Assembly (NCBI GenBank): GCA_013153495.1
Contig: JAADEH010000003.1
Location: 28,116-92,115, forward strand
Direction of reading: 5' to 3'
Length of the DNA stretch: 64,000 nucleotides
Source of the DNA: Aquificota bacterium
GTDB lineage: Bacteria > Aquificota > Aquificia > Aquificales > Aquificaceae
Shown: piece after piece, positions 1 through 9,722 of the stretch
How the letters are laid out: each line of letters opens with the position of its first letter
How positions within the stretch are numbered: the first letter of the stretch is position 1
Program-made: the position numbers and the translations under genes
The notes under the pieces: model-generated
The model's input: only the letters and a program-made list of their open reading frames with translations
Databases searched by the model: none
Told to the model about the DNA's origin: nothing

Positions 1-1125
1 GTTTCTATAAGCATTGATAGTGTGTTACCCAAAGATTTAGGAGCATATTTGGCTCGTGCTCAAGGAGCAATATACAGTTCTGCAGGAGCAGGCACTAATG
101 CAAGTTTCTCTGCGGACTTAGGAACTCCTTCCGATTGGGTTGTGGAAAATGGAGATTATGTTGATATAGCTGGAATAAGAGTTATAAGCTGGGATGGGAC
201 CGACAGACTTGTAGATGCAAAAACGCTCGCGGATGCTATAAATTCAAATACAGATTTGCAAGCGCTGGGAATAGAAGCCCAAGCTAAGAATGTTAACCAA
301 GCTTCGGAAAGCTTTACTGGCTTTGCAAATCTTTGGACAGATGCTAATGACACTCTTAATAGTCTAAGGCTTGACTTCTTTGTTGGTGCTGCTGATGCAA
401 CGGCTACAACAGGGGATTTTGTAGTTGTTATAGATAGTGATGTTACAAGTTTACAACAGCTTGTTGACAAAATAAATACAGCAGCTTCTGCTGCAGGCAA
501 AGATATTAGAGCGAAGGCTGTTGATGGTAAGCTTGTCCTCGAAACTGGAGGTGGAGAAACTATAGGAGTTAAGATTACTGCATCAACTACTACTGGAACC
601 GGAGGAGATGGAGTTGTTACTGTTAGACTAGGACAATTATTTGAAGGCTTAGGGAATGTGAATTTTGACAATAACCAGACATATTTCTACATAGATGTTG
701 GAGAAGTAGATATCGCTGGAATAGATACATATAAGGTCAACTACTCTGGGGTATCTAATACTAATGTTGGATTTAACTTTAACTTGGCTCCTGGAGGAGA
801 CGCAACAGCTAAAAATCTGAATGCTATCAATGTCCTTACAAACCCCAGAGCTGAGGAGGCTCTGCTTATTATAAAGAAAGCTATACAAAGGGTTGACATC
901 GTTCGTTCCGAAATCGGAGCTGTTATGAACAACCTACAAACTATCTACGATGCTCAAAAGGTTGCTCAGGACAACACCAACGAAGCGGAATCCGTCATCA
1001 GGAACGTGGACTTTGCTAAGGAGATGGCAACCTTCACCACCATGCAGATAAGGATGCAGTCCGGCATAGCCATGCTCGCTCAGGCGAATACCCTACCCCA
1101 GCTCGTTCTCCAGCTACTCAGATAA
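1..1125 (+). CDS. fliC: Flagellin, 5'-truncated by the window edge
   Basis: This is the flagellar filament subunit; the reading frame is open from base 1, so the N-terminal D0/D1 helices lie outside the window. The last 80 or so residues are the classical C-terminal D1/D0 helix, with the signature VDFAKEMA, MLAQAN and the terminal LPQLVLQLL. The visible upstream part is the surface-exposed variable domain, rich in T, A, G and D, with two similar VDIAGI stretches near residues 50 and 235. Base usage changes sharply near 895: upstream is AT-rich, downstream matches the neighbouring genes. It heads a same-strand block with flaG, fliD and fliS. The identity is certain; only the true start is missing. 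Confidence 0.95.
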   Translation, partial: VSISIDSVLPKDLGAYLARAQGAIYSSAGAGTNASFSADLGTPSDWVVENGDYVDIAGIRVISWDGTDRLVDAKTLADAINSNTDLQALGIEAQAKNVNQASESFTGFANLWTDANDTLNSLRLDFFVGAADATATTGDFVVVIDSDVTSLQQLVDKINTAASAAGKDIRAKAVDGKLVLETGGGETIGVKITASTTTGTGGDGVVTVRLGQLFEGLGNVNFDNNQTYFYIDVGEVDIAGIDTYKVNYSGVSNTNVGFNFNLAPGGDATAKNLNAINVLTNPRAEEALLIIKKAIQRVDIVRSEIGAVMNNLQTIYDAQKVAQDNTNEAESVIRNVDFAKEMATFTTMQIRMQSGIAMLAQANTLPQLVLQLLR

Positions 1126-1130
1126 TAATG

Positions 1131-1152
1131 CTTGGGGGGTCGCTCCCCCCTT
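1131..1152 (+). terminator. G/C-rich hairpin after flagellin
   Basis: Six G residues at 1134-1139 and six C residues at 1145-1150 can pair around a five-base loop, just after the flagellin stop codon. Only a short AT-rich tail follows, not a clear T run. It could be a terminator, or an mRNA 3'-end stabiliser that lowers expression of flaG relative to flagellin. Confidence 0.5.
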
Positions 1153-1173
1153 AAATGAAAAGGAGAACCTGCC

Positions 1174-1545
1174 ATGAGAATTGACGGTAGAGGTTCGGAA
1201 ATAGACATAGAGCTTATAAGGCAGGTCTCGAGGCACGTGAGGGAGGTAAACCCTTCGGTAGAGGGAATTAGAAGGGGAATAGAACGCAAAGCCCGTGAGA
1301 CGGTTCAAGAGGCAGTCCTCAACGAGGAGGAGCTTCAGAAGATACTTCAGGAGATAAGGAGAAAACTCGATTACCTGAACAGGTATCTGAAGATAGACAT
1401 AGACGACCAGCTGGAAATCCCGGTGGTTAAGATATTCGAAAGGGACACAAACCGCTTAATAAGGCAGATACCACCCGATTATCTCCTCGAGCTTATGAGA
1501 AGAATTGACCAGATGCTCGGCGTCTTGCTGAGCGAGAAGGTGTAG
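1174..1545 (+). CDS. flaG: FlaG family protein
   Basis: This 123-residue protein matches the FlaG family by position and pattern. It has a charged helical N-terminal half followed by a compact C-terminal domain (about residues 70-118) with the family's alternation of hydrophobic strands (VVKIFERDT) and the helix IRQIPPDYLLELM. FlaG proteins influence flagellar filament length, but their mechanism is not settled. The gene sits between flagellin and fliD, two bases ahead of fliD, with a good ribosome binding site (AAAAGGAG) upstream of its ATG. Co-translation with fliD is likely. Confidence 0.85.
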   Translation: MRIDGRGSEIDIELIRQVSRHVREVNPSVEGIRRGIERKARETVQEAVLNEEELQKILQEIRRKLDYLNRYLKIDIDDQLEIPVVKIFERDTNRLIRQIPPDYLLELMRRIDQMLGVLLSEKV

Positions 1546-1547
1546 CC

Positions 1548-2879
1548 ATGGCTGGAGAAATGTATATTTCCGGGCTTACCGGATCCAACTTTGACGGCGG
1601 AGCGATAGTTGACCAGATACTTCAGTTAAAGTCTTTACCTCTTCAAAAGCTTCAGCAGGAAAAGGCTTTAGTTCAGGCGAAGCTCTCCTCTCTCGGCAAC
1701 CTCTCCGAGGGTATAGGAGGTTTCCTGTCCCTCTTTGAAGGTCTGGTGGTTGACGACCTCTTCAGCGGTAAAACCGCAAGCGTCTCGAACGGCGACATCC
1801 TCGGAGCTACCGTAACCGAGGAAGCACCGAACATAGGGTTTTCCGTTACGGTCAACAGACTCGCTCAAGGTGAGATAAGAGTATCCAACGGAGGGTTTGC
1901 AAACCTGACGGACACCTTCGGGACTTCGGGAACTCTCACCATAAACTACAACACCGGGTCCGCAACCGAGAGTTTTTCAATAGACTACAACGCAGGAGAG
2001 ACGCTCGAGGACCTCGTGAATCGCATAAACTCTTCTCAGGACAGGGTAAAGGCTTCCATATACTACGACGGAACTTCCTACAAACTTATGCTTTCGGAAA
2101 ACGACGTCGGGGCTTCTACCGTTGAAACTGATACGGCAGGTGGGGTTTATGCTATAGAGGTTACTGGTATTCCCTCCGAACTCGGAACCGGATTTGACAC
2201 CCTTCAGAATGCCCAGAATGCGCAGATAGTCATAGGTTCCGGAAACCCTATAACGAGTCCCTCCAACACCTTCGAGAACGTCATAAGTGGTGTAACCCTC
2301 GAGGTCAAGGACATAGGATCTTCGACCGTAACCATAAGCGAGAGCTACTCCAAAGTTGTGTCCTTCTTCAACGACTTTGCCAAGAAGTATAACGGACTCG
2401 TCAAGTTAGTAGATGAGCTTACTACCGGAGAGGAAGCTCTTTTCAGGGGAGACTACACCGTATCGAGCGTAAAAACGGGCTTAGCGGAAAGGCTTGACCC
2501 CCTAATAGAACTCGGACTCATAGACTACGACGGGGACACGGGGGAGATTTCCATAAACACCGACAAGCTGAACGAACTTCTCAGTTCTGACCCGGAGAAG
2601 GTCAAGTCCTTAGTTCAAACTATAAAGGACTCTTACGGTTCTTACTTAGAAGGTCAGAAGGACATCTTCGGAGGTTTTGAAAGAACCTTTAATGACAGGA
2701 TAGAGAGCATAGACGAGAGGATAAGAACCCTTGCAACCAGACTGGCTCAGGAGGAGCAAATACTCAGAAGAGAATACGCTCAGCTCGAAGCCTTTATAGC
2801 TCAAGCCAACGAGATACGGCAGAGGCTTCAACAATTTGTCGTTACCCTCTCTCAGATGAATAAAGGAGGTGGTGAGTGA
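1548..2879 (+). CDS. fliD: Flagellar cap protein FliD (HAP2)
   Basis: FliD forms the cap at the tip of the growing filament and helps flagellin monomers fold into place. The 443-residue product has the typical N-terminal start with the ISGLTGSNFDGGAIV motif, a Ser/Thr/Asn-rich central domain, and a long C-terminal coiled coil (about residues 370-440) rich in E, R and Q. Length is usual for the family. It is followed directly by fliS; the FliD stop TGA overlaps the FliS ATG by one base. Confidence 0.95.
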   Translation: MAGEMYISGLTGSNFDGGAIVDQILQLKSLPLQKLQQEKALVQAKLSSLGNLSEGIGGFLSLFEGLVVDDLFSGKTASVSNGDILGATVTEEAPNIGFSVTVNRLAQGEIRVSNGGFANLTDTFGTSGTLTINYNTGSATESFSIDYNAGETLEDLVNRINSSQDRVKASIYYDGTSYKLMLSENDVGASTVETDTAGGVYAIEVTGIPSELGTGFDTLQNAQNAQIVIGSGNPITSPSNTFENVISGVTLEVKDIGSSTVTISESYSKVVSFFNDFAKKYNGLVKLVDELTTGEEALFRGDYTVSSVKTGLAERLDPLIELGLIDYDGDTGEISINTDKLNELLSSDPEKVKSLVQTIKDSYGSYLEGQKDIFGGFERTFNDRIESIDERIRTLATRLAQEEQILRREYAQLEAFIAQANEIRQRLQQFVVTLSQMNKGGGE

Positions 2880-3295
2880 TGAACCCCGCGGAAGTTTATC
2901 TCCAGAACATGGTTGAAAATGCAAATCCTATTAGGCTCGTGGTTATGCTATACGACAAAGCCATAACCTGCATAGAGGAAGCTGTGGAAGCTATAAAAAA
3001 CGGTCTCGAGGACACCCAAAACGTCAAAACAAAAGCGGAGAACCTCACGAAGGTTATGGACATACTGATAGTCCTGAAAGCCTCTCTGGACTCAGATAAA
3101 GGACAGGACATAGCGAAAAATCTTGACGAAATTTACGAAGCACTTATTAATGAAGTTTTAAGGATAAACATGACCAACGACCTTGAGGCACTCCTTAAGG
3201 TGAAGGAAGTTATGGAGGAACTCAGGGAAGCGTGGGAAGAAGCGGAACGAAAAGTTTACGGAAAAGAGGAGGTCGTAGCAAAGGCAGATGAATAA
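2879..3295 (+). CDS. fliS: Flagellin export chaperone FliS
   Basis: FliS binds the C-terminal disordered tail of flagellin in the cytoplasm and prevents premature polymerisation before export. The 138-residue all-helical protein starts with the family pattern NPAEVYLQNMVENA and continues LVVMLYDKAI, the characteristic first helices. The ATG at 2879 is preferred over an in-frame GTG one codon earlier because AAGGAGGTG lies about eight bases upstream of it. It overlaps fliD by one base and the next small gene by eight bases, which suggests translational coupling. Confidence 0.93.
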   Translation: MNPAEVYLQNMVENANPIRLVVMLYDKAITCIEEAVEAIKNGLEDTQNVKTKAENLTKVMDILIVLKASLDSDKGQDIAKNLDEIYEALINEVLRINMTNDLEALLKVKEVMEELREAWEEAERKVYGKEEVVAKADE

Positions 3296-3530
3296 AAGCC
3301 TGAAGGAATTACTTCTCAAGTGTGAGGTATATTTGGAGAGGGAGGACTTCGACTCCCTTATGGAGACCCTCGAAGAAGTTCTAAAGCTGGACTTTTCAAA
3401 CTTAAGCAAGGAAGAGTATGAGGAAGCCCTGAAAATAATAGAGTTCTTAATTCAAAAAGCTGAGAAGAAAAAACACGACATAGCGGAGAAACTGTTTAAC
3501 TTTCAGAGGTTTAAGGGTTATATAAAGTAA
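3288..3530 (+). CDS. Small helical protein in the fliT position
   Basis: This 80-residue, highly charged and probably all-helical protein overlaps the end of fliS by eight bases. In many bacteria the gene after fliS is fliT, which encodes the small chaperone of FliD and has the same size and helical character. No residue pattern firmly proves FliT, since the family is very divergent. A role as the FliD chaperone is an inference from position, length and helicity. It ends two bases before the convergent gene on the other strand. Confidence 0.6.
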   Translation: MNKSLKELLLKCEVYLEREDFDSLMETLEEVLKLDFSNLSKEEYEEALKIIEFLIQKAEKKKHDIAEKLFNFQRFKGYIK

Positions 3531-3532
3531 GT

Positions 3533-4588
3533 TTACCTTTTCAGATAAAGCTCAAGTAAGGGGTCCGTGAACTCATAAACTCCTCTGGAAACTCTCCGCA
3601 GGTATCCATAGCTGACGAGTTTGTTCAGGACACGGTTAACTACCTGTTCCTTGACCTGCAAAGCATCGTATGGGTTTTGACCGTTAGCAATAGCCCTCAA
3701 TACCTCAAGGGCATGCTTTACAACTATTATCCTCTCAATTAGAAGCTCAACATAGGCTCTCTCCTCTTCTATAAGCTCCTCGAGGGCATCCACTATATTC
3801 TTACCGCTCTTTACCTTTCCCATAACCCTTACGAGATAATAAGGATGTCCCTTAAGAAGCTTGAAAAGTTCAACAAATTCACCCGCTTCTACGGGTAGGT
3901 TTTTGAGTGCATACTCGAGAGTGTCCTCAAGCTCGAGTCCACCGAGTTCCATAATGGTCCCGAACCTGAAAAACACACCGTCCTTGTCCATGAAGACCTT
4001 CTTCATTATCGTCTCTTGGGAGCCTGCGAATATATAGGATGTCCGTTGGTGATGCTGAACCACGCTCCTGAAGAGTTTTACCGCACTGATGTTAGTCTTA
4101 TAAAGCTCCCCGAACTCGTCAAAGGCTACAACCATCCTTTTCTTCTTCCTTTTGGCTATCCTCTCGGGAAGCTCAAGGGCTTCCCTGAGCATTTTCCTCT
4201 CGTCCGTGCTTTTGAAAACCTCAAGGTCGAGTTCTATACCTTCCTCTTTGAGAACAGCCTTTCCCTTTATCTGAAGTAGATGAGGTAATTTCCTGATTTT
4301 ACCTTCTATGCCGAGGAGGTCAAGAGCTGTATCCACAATGTGCCTTGATAAAGCGGGCACGCTGTCCGCATAGGGCATGAGGTCTATGTAGAGCGTTAAA
4401 ACATTATCTTTCTCCAACTCCTCTAAGACTTTCCGTATAAGTGTGGTTTTACCGTATCTTCTCGGAGCTACTATTACAAAGCTTTCTCCTAAGCTCAAGC
4501 CCTCCCTCAGCCTCTGAAGTTCCTCCGTCCTATTAATAAACTCCAAAGTATTTATAATTATAAACAAATCTTGTTTATTAGTAAACAA
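3533..4588 (-). CDS. Archaeal-type AAA+ ATPase (ATPase_2 family)
   Basis: This 351-residue protein belongs to the STAND/MNS-type archaeal ATPase family. It shows the FINRTEEL entry motif, a Walker A loop PRRYGKTTL, a Walker B strand ending AFDEFGEL and a C-terminal winged-helix region (about residues 285-345). Members are common in archaea and thermophilic bacteria, often in mobile contexts, and most have no known function. The start is uncertain: the longest frame opens with TTG at 4588, while TTG at 4546 (before EFINR) fits the family better. A perfect inverted repeat overlaps the upstream start. It converges with the flagellar block. Confidence 0.8.
   Translation of the reverse strand: MFTNKQDLFIIINTLEFINRTEELQRLREGLSLGESFVIVAPRRYGKTTLIRKVLEELEKDNVLTLYIDLMPYADSVPALSRHIVDTALDLLGIEGKIRKLPHLLQIKGKAVLKEEGIELDLEVFKSTDERKMLREALELPERIAKRKKKRMVVAFDEFGELYKTNISAVKLFRSVVQHHQRTSYIFAGSQETIMKKVFMDKDGVFFRFGTIMELGGLELEDTLEYALKNLPVEAGEFVELFKLLKGHPYYLVRVMGKVKSGKNIVDALEELIEEERAYVELLIERIIVVKHALEVLRAIANGQNPYDALQVKEQVVNRVLNKLVSYGYLRRVSRGVYEFTDPLLELYLKR
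4571..4588. promoter_or_regulatory. Inverted repeat over the ATPase gene start
   Basis: Seven bases TTGTTTA (4571-4577) and TAAACAA (4582-4588) form a perfect dyad around TTAG. The dyad coincides with the most upstream start codon of the ATPase gene and, on the minus strand, lies just before a TATAAT-like AT-rich run. If translation begins at 4546 this would be an operator-like site in the 5' leader. The role is inferred. Confidence 0.4.
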
Positions 4589-4609
4589 AAATTGTTGAAA
4601 AGAGGCAAT

Positions 4610-5830
4610 TCAGAAAAGCACAACTTCCACCTCTTCTCCCTCTTTGATTTCGTTCACTCCCTCATAGACGACCATGTAAGCGTTGGACTCCACCAGAGAG
4701 GTCAGCATGTGGGATTGCTGTTTCGGATGTGGTTCACACAGGAACTTCCCCCCTTCGAACCAAACCTTAGCCCTCGCAAACTCCCTACGCTTTGCGTCCT
4801 TTCTCCTAAAGCCTTTCACGAGCGTTGCACTGACCTTCTTCTTAAAAACCTCCTTCGCCCCTAACATAGTCCTTATTGCGGGATAAACCAGCAGGTCAAA
4901 AGCTACCGCACAGGATACGGGATTGCCCGGAAGACCGAAGAAGAGTTTATTTTCCGAGTAGGTTCCGAAAAGGACCGGCTTCGCCGGTTTTATTCTTAAC
5001 TTGTGAAACTTCACATCCACACCTACCTCTTTTACGAGGTATTGGACGTAGTCCTTCTCTCCCATAGAAACACCGCCGGTGGTAATAAAGATGTCGTAAT
5101 CGTGGCATCTTTTTAGAACTTCCAAGAGCTTTTCAGGTTCGTCGGGAGCTATGCCGAGCTGGTGAGCCTCTCCGCCTGCGGACTCTACGAGAGAGTAGAG
5201 CATGTGATGGTTGGAGCTTCTTATCTGGGAAGGTCTGGTCTGATTTTCTCCCACCTCCAAAAGCTCGTCCCCGGTAGAGAGAACCGCAACCTTGGGTCTT
5301 CGGAAGACCTCCACGACCGCCCTATTGACGAAGGCAAGCATACCGACCTCGTATCCCCTTATCTCGTGTCCTCTTCCGAGTATAACCTCTCCCTCTTTGA
5401 CGTCCTCTCCCCTCAATCTCACATTTGAGCCTCTTTTAAACTCTCTCTTTATAAAGACCTTTCCGTCTTTTTCCTGGGTGAACTCCACCGGGACTACCGT
5501 GTCCGCCCCCTCGGGAATGGGTGCTCCGGTAAATATCTTCACCGCAGTTCCCTTCTCCACACTAAGGTTCTCTCCGGTGCCCGCACTGTATTCGCCCACC
5601 AGGCTAAGCTCTACAGGTTTGTCTTCGGAAGCACCTTTTATGTCCTCAAACCTGACCGCATAACCGTCCATTGCGGAGTTGTCGAAGAGAGGTTTATCCG
5701 TGTCCGACACCACATCCTCCGCCAAAAAGCGACCGAGAGCATCTTTCAGAAAAACCTTTTCGGTGCTGAGAGGCTTAACATTTTCCAGCACTATCCTGAG
5801 AGCATCTTCCAGTGGCATAAGTTCAGCCAT
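4610..5830 (-). CDS. moeA: Molybdopterin molybdenumtransferase MoeA
   Basis: MoeA inserts molybdate (or tungstate) into adenylylated molybdopterin, giving the cofactor needed by enzymes such as the formate dehydrogenase encoded at 45280. The 406-residue product has the MoeA N-terminal motif (DNSAMDGYA), the MPT-binding MoaB/Mog domain with [13 protein letters not shown], and the C-terminal beta domain. ATG at 5830 is chosen because GGAGGTGG precedes it; a longer frame exists but lies inside the upstream gene. It overlaps that gene by eight bases. Confidence 0.93.
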   Translation of the reverse strand: MAELMPLEDALRIVLENVKPLSTEKVFLKDALGRFLAEDVVSDTDKPLFDNSAMDGYAVRFEDIKGASEDKPVELSLVGEYSAGTGENLSVEKGTAVKIFTGAPIPEGADTVVPVEFTQEKDGKVFIKREFKRGSNVRLRGEDVKEGEVILGRGHEIRGYEVGMLAFVNRAVVEVFRRPKVAVLSTGDELLEVGENQTRPSQIRSSNHHMLYSLVESAGGEAHQLGIAPDEPEKLLEVLKRCHDYDIFITTGGVSMGEKDYVQYLVKEVGVDVKFHKLRIKPAKPVLFGTYSENKLFFGLPGNPVSCAVAFDLLVYPAIRTMLGAKEVFKKKVSATLVKGFRRKDAKRREFARAKVWFEGGKFLCEPHPKQQSHMLTSLVESNAYMVVYEGVNEIKEGEEVEVVLF

Positions 5831-7364
5831 GACCACCTCCGGCACTGAGAATGTTCTCATACACCTTCTTTACGAACTCCACCGCTTCCTCCCTCGTCCT
5901 AACGGTTCCCTCCATCTGAGCCTCCTCTAACTTCCTCTTTATTTCTCCGACCATCTTCCCCTGAGATATGCTGAGGATTGCCATTATCTCGTGCCCGCTC
6001 AGGAGAGGTTTAACCTTCTCCTCCGTAAGCTCGCTCCTCTTAAAACTTTCAAGCTCACTTATGGTCTCTAAGAGAGCCTTTATCTCCTCTTCCGTGTCCC
6101 CGCTGGCATAGGCATCAGCTATGGAGAGCAGAAAGAGGTGGGGTGCTATGTCCCCGCATTCCTTCCAGAATTTAGCCATGCCTCTCCTTTTAAGCTCACC
6201 TCTGAGGAAGGACTCCCTCAGATAGAAGGGTCTCAGATGATACCTAACCAGCTTTGCTATAAACTTGGTTGCCTGTTCTCCCCACCTGAGCCTATCCCCT
6301 ATTCTCTTGACTATTTCCTCTCCCACCTTGTCGTGGTTGTAAAAGGTTACCTTGCCTTCCTTTATCTCGAAGGTGTCAGGCTTGCCTATGTCGTGGAGAA
6401 GCGCTCCCCACTTTAGTAGCTCCACATCGGTAAACTCACCTAAAAAGCGTTTGCATCCGAAGTCCCTCAGAAGCTCTAAGCTCAGATACTTAGTCCTCTC
6501 CTCTATAACTTCTTCCACGAATTCCAGTATCTTCAGGGTGTGCTCGTCGAGGGGGTATATGTGATGTTCTCCCTGGTCCTTTACCTCCCTCAGCTTGGCA
6601 AACTCGGGAATTATCACCTCAAGGAGTCCCACTTCGTATAGCTTCCTTATCACCCTCGAACCTTTGGGATGCTTCATTATCTTGAAAAGCTCGTGGGTTA
6701 TCCTCTCGGGTGGAGCTTTCAGTATGAGCTTTTTGTTCTTTTCCAAAAACTCGAAAAAGTCCTCCGTCAGGGTTAGGTCCTTCTCTATGGAAATTCTGAA
6801 ACCTCTGAGAATTCTTACGGGGTCCTTCTTGAGATTTTCGAGGGAAACCGGTCTGAGCAGTCCCTGTTCGAGGTCTTTTATACCTCCGGTGGGGTCAAAA
6901 ACTATGGTTTGCTTTGCCCCTATGCTCAGAACATCGTCCAAGTTCACCGCTATGGCATTTGCGGTAAAGTCTCTGTCCTTGAGGTCCTCCTCTATCGCCT
7001 TTTCTAAGTCCTTTCCCTTCACCTGAGAGAAGTCGAACCTGTATCGGTAGGGTGGAAGGTGCAGAACCACAGAAGCTACGACAGGACGCTTAATTATAAA
7101 ACCCTTCTTTTCGAAGACGAAGAAGTGCCCTCCTACTCTTTGAGCGAAATCCCTCGCCACCTTTTCGGGGTCACAGGTTACGAGAAAGTCCACATCGATG
7201 TTGTATCCCACCGGTTCTCCGAGAATGCGGTCCCTCACCCAACCGCCCACTATAAAGCAGTAATCTTCCCTCGGGAGAACCTTGGCTATGTCGTCGAAGT
7301 AAGAGAGGTAAAAGTTAAGACCGTGCAGGGTGTGCTTTCCTTTAGAGATAAGCTCTATTTCCAT
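5823..7364 (-). CDS. tRNA nucleotidyltransferase, probably the A-adding enzyme
   Basis: This 513-residue class II nucleotidyltransferase carries the polymerase head with VGGWVRD and the metal-binding DVDF motif (near residue 57), the flexible-loop RDFTANAIA region and an HD hydrolase-type domain (LLHDIGKPD, about residue 335). In A. aeolicus the CCA end of tRNA is built by two enzymes, a larger CC-adding and a roughly 512-residue A-adding one; size and layout match the latter. This matters because tRNA-Phe and tRNA-Sec here lack an encoded CCA. A TAGAAT hexamer lies seven bases before the ATG, with no Shine-Dalgarno sequence. Confidence 0.82.
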   Translation of the reverse strand: MEIELISKGKHTLHGLNFYLSYFDDIAKVLPREDYCFIVGGWVRDRILGEPVGYNIDVDFLVTCDPEKVARDFAQRVGGHFFVFEKKGFIIKRPVVASVVLHLPPYRYRFDFSQVKGKDLEKAIEEDLKDRDFTANAIAVNLDDVLSIGAKQTIVFDPTGGIKDLEQGLLRPVSLENLKKDPVRILRGFRISIEKDLTLTEDFFEFLEKNKKLILKAPPERITHELFKIMKHPKGSRVIRKLYEVGLLEVIIPEFAKLREVKDQGEHHIYPLDEHTLKILEFVEEVIEERTKYLSLELLRDFGCKRFLGEFTDVELLKWGALLHDIGKPDTFEIKEGKVTFYNHDKVGEEIVKRIGDRLRWGEQATKFIAKLVRYHLRPFYLRESFLRGELKRRGMAKFWKECGDIAPHLFLLSIADAYASGDTEEEIKALLETISELESFKRSELTEEKVKPLLSGHEIMAILSISQGKMVGEIKRKLEEAQMEGTVRTREEAVEFVKKVYENILSAGGGHG

Positions 7365-7408
7365 GCTTTCTATTCTAAGTCCTTAAAGGTATCTTTCCAT
7401 AATTAAGC

Positions 7409-7771
7409 TCAATCTTCCTTGAACTCTTTTATCCTTATCTCCACTCCCTGCTCGCCCTTTACCACCTTTTTGACGGTTCTGACCTCGTATATGAGGTTAT
7501 CGTTCTTCAACACTCCAGCCTTCTCGAGAACATCCCACAGGCTTTTGAGCATGTTGTCTATGTCCCTCTTTCTGTGATTGGGAAGAACGAGGGTTATGTC
7601 CACCGATACCTTGTAATCTATCGGCTCGCCCGAATACTGCTGTTTAATTTCCCAGAGCGCTCTCGTTTCCCAGTTTTTTACCCTCGGAGGTTTGAAAACC
7701 TTGCCTCCCCTTCTCCTTATGTATCTGTTAGTCTTGGGAACGGGTATTTGGGAGAGCTTAAGAACCAACAT
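7409..7771 (-). CDS. rusA: RusA-family Holliday junction resolvase
   Basis: RusA is a dimeric endonuclease that cleaves Holliday junctions symmetrically. The 120-residue product keeps the acidic signature KRDIDNMLKSLWDVLEKAG followed by NDNLI, which supplies the metal-binding aspartates, and the lysine-rich stretch near the end. RusA is usually phage-derived, but Aquifex has a chromosomal version, so there is no need to assume a prophage; no phage genes flank it. It overlaps the upstream membrane-protein gene by 14 bases. Confidence 0.87.
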   Translation of the reverse strand: MLVLKLSQIPVPKTNRYIRRRGGKVFKPPRVKNWETRALWEIKQQYSGEPIDYKVSVDITLVLPNHRKRDIDNMLKSLWDVLEKAGVLKNDNLIYEVRTVKKVVKGEQGVEIRIKEFKED

Positions 7772-8174
7772 CCTTGGTTCTAACTATAAGATAGACTATC
7801 GCCCCAAAGGTGAAGAAGAGAGAGACCGTGCTCATAATTACCGAAATAAGGTGTATGCGTGCAAATTCGGGGGAGTTGGCACTCTTGAGTGCGTGAGCTT
7901 CCGGAAGGACATAAAAGTTCAGAGTCAAGAGAATAAGAAGGTTTACAAATAGAAGAAGGAGCAGGAACCTGCTCATCTTAGAAGTTATCCCTATGAGGAG
8001 GGATATACCCACCGCACCGAGACCTATGCCGAAGTATAGGGGAAAGACCTTTTCCACTATACCGCCTGCAACGCTCCTCTCTAAGGACTTAAAGAGCTGG
8101 GGAGCGACTATGTAGCTGAAGAAGGAGCCGAGACCAAAGTAAAAGGAAAGCAAAAATATCATCACCTTATTCAA
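7758..8174 (-). CDS. DUF4149-type membrane protein
   Basis: This 138-residue protein is predicted to have four transmembrane helices (about residues 5-25, 45-62, 68-88 and 108-130). The pattern of a small residue-rich first helix with a conserved Phe/Tyr set and the loop FPLYFGIG matches DUF4149/TMEM205-like proteins, whose function is unknown. It overlaps the transporter gene upstream by four bases and rusA downstream by 14, so the three genes are likely cotranscribed. Confidence 0.65.
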   Translation of the reverse strand: MNKVMIFLLSFYFGLGSFFSYIVAPQLFKSLERSVAGGIVEKVFPLYFGIGLGAVGISLLIGITSKMSRFLLLLLFVNLLILLTLNFYVLPEAHALKSANSPEFARIHLISVIMSTVSLFFTFGAIVYLIVRTKDVGS

Positions 8175-9712
8175 CCTGAAGCCTCCTTAAGTTTTTTTCT
8201 GTCCGCTATGAAAACCAGAAGCGTCAAGAACAGGAAAAGCCCTATCAGGTAAAACCTCGTTACCCACACGGTCCACAGGGTTTCGGACATGACCTTCGGT
8301 ATGTATTCCTTAGCCCAGACCACCAGCAGAACCGTCAAGAATATGGGAGTTATGTATCTCATAACGTAGTAGTAAAACCTCGGAACCTGAATTATCCCGC
8401 CCCTGTTTATCTCCCTCCAAGCCTTTTCCCCGCCGAATATCCACAGGAATATGACCATCTCCAACAGCCCGAAGAACACCACCCCTATGGTTCCCGCCCA
8501 GAAGTCCATCTCGTCCAGGGACTTGTTCAGGAATATAACGAGGTGTGCGCTGAAAAAGACTATACCTGCGGTTATATAGACGGAGGTCTTTCTCGATAAG
8601 CCGAACTCGTCCTCGAAGAAGGCTATCAGAGGTTGCATGAGTGCCAAAGACGAAGTCAGCCCGGCAAAGAACAGCAGGAAGAACCACAGAAAGCCCAAAA
8701 AGGTTCCCGCAGGCATGTTAGCAAATATGGCAGGAAGGCTTATAAAACCGAGATTGAATGCCCCCGACTGAGCTATTGCAACCGCATTTGCTACTCCGAA
8801 GAAGGCAACCGCAGCGGGTATGGCAAGCGAGCCTCCCAAAACCACCTCCGCAGTTTCGTTCAAAGAGGAAGCGGTCAGACCGCTCAAGGTTATATCCTGA
8901 TTTTTCTTTATGTAAGAGGCATAGGTTATTATCGCCCCGAAGCCTAAGCTCAAGGTGAAAAATATCTGTCCAGAAGCGGCTATCCAGACACCCGGGTCCG
9001 TCAGCTTCGAGAGGTCGGGTTTCCAGAGGAAGTTAAGCCCCTGTAGAGCACTTCCGTTCTCCGTTTCCAAAGTAAAGACACGAACCACGAGAACCACCGC
9101 AAGTATGAAGAGGGTCGGCATGGCAACCTTTGCGAAGGCTTCTATTCCTCTCGATACACCCCTGCTCAGTATGAGAATGTTTATCACGACCGTGATGAGG
9201 AATATAAGGTAAGCGTATCCGGAGGGTTTTATAAACTCTTCACCGCTCCCTATGTAGCTGACGAGGAAGTTTTCAAAGGGTTTTAGGTATGTATTTGGGT
9301 CTGCTCCGTCCGCAGGAATGGAGGGCACAAGCCCCAGCAAAAACTTTATGGCAAAACCGAGGGTCCAGGACTCTATGTAGATGTAGTAGATTATCACCAC
9401 GAGGGGTATCCAAAGCCCGAAGACCCCTATCACCTTCGAAATGGGATTTTTCCAGAGCAGGTGGAATATAGCGGGTGTGGTTCCGTGTCCGTGAGCACCT
9501 CCGTATCTTCCTATCGCCCACTCTATCCACATGAGGGGTATTCCTATTATGAGGAAGGCAATTATGTAAGGTATCATGAAGGCACCGCCACCGTTTTCGG
9601 CAGCCTGAACGGGAAATCTGAGGAAGTTACCGAGACCTACCGCATTCCCCGCCATTGCGAGGATTAAACCTATTCGGGTAGCCCATCTCTCCCTTTCCCT
9701 GTGATGCACCAT
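8171..9712 (-). CDS. Sodium-coupled amino acid symporter, LeuT ortholog
   Basis: This 513-residue, twelve-helix protein is the SLC6-type neurotransmitter:sodium symporter of this organism. Recalled A. aeolicus LeuT can be laid alongside it almost without gaps. The first helix keeps the unwound [10 protein letters not shown] segment with N23, A24, G26 and N29 (LeuT N21, A22, G24, N27), which line the substrate and sodium sites, and the sixth-helix region keeps FFTLSLGFG. It should import leucine and other hydrophobic amino acids with two sodium ions. A TATAAT hexamer lies nine bases before the ATG, with no Shine-Dalgarno sequence. Confidence 0.95.
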   Translation of the reverse strand: MVHHRERERWATRIGLILAMAGNAVGLGNFLRFPVQAAENGGGAFMIPYIIAFLIIGIPLMWIEWAIGRYGGAHGHGTTPAIFHLLWKNPISKVIGVFGLWIPLVVIIYYIYIESWTLGFAIKFLLGLVPSIPADGADPNTYLKPFENFLVSYIGSGEEFIKPSGYAYLIFLITVVINILILSRGVSRGIEAFAKVAMPTLFILAVVLVVRVFTLETENGSALQGLNFLWKPDLSKLTDPGVWIAASGQIFFTLSLGFGAIITYASYIKKNQDITLSGLTASSLNETAEVVLGGSLAIPAAVAFFGVANAVAIAQSGAFNLGFISLPAIFANMPAGTFLGFLWFFLLFFAGLTSSLALMQPLIAFFEDEFGLSRKTSVYITAGIVFFSAHLVIFLNKSLDEMDFWAGTIGVVFFGLLEMVIFLWIFGGEKAWREINRGGIIQVPRFYYYVMRYITPIFLTVLLVVWAKEYIPKVMSETLWTVWVTRFYLIGLFLFLTLLVFIADRKKLKEASG

Positions 9713-9722
9713 TTTTGAAATA

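Noticed and set aside
156..671. Long minus-strand frame (171 codons) inside the flagellin gene.
   Set aside because: It is a low-complexity antisense shadow (S, T, V, P) of the flagellin variable domain with no start signal.
7409..7771. rusA as a prophage remnant.
   Set aside because: No other phage gene lies nearby and Aquifex has a chromosomal version.
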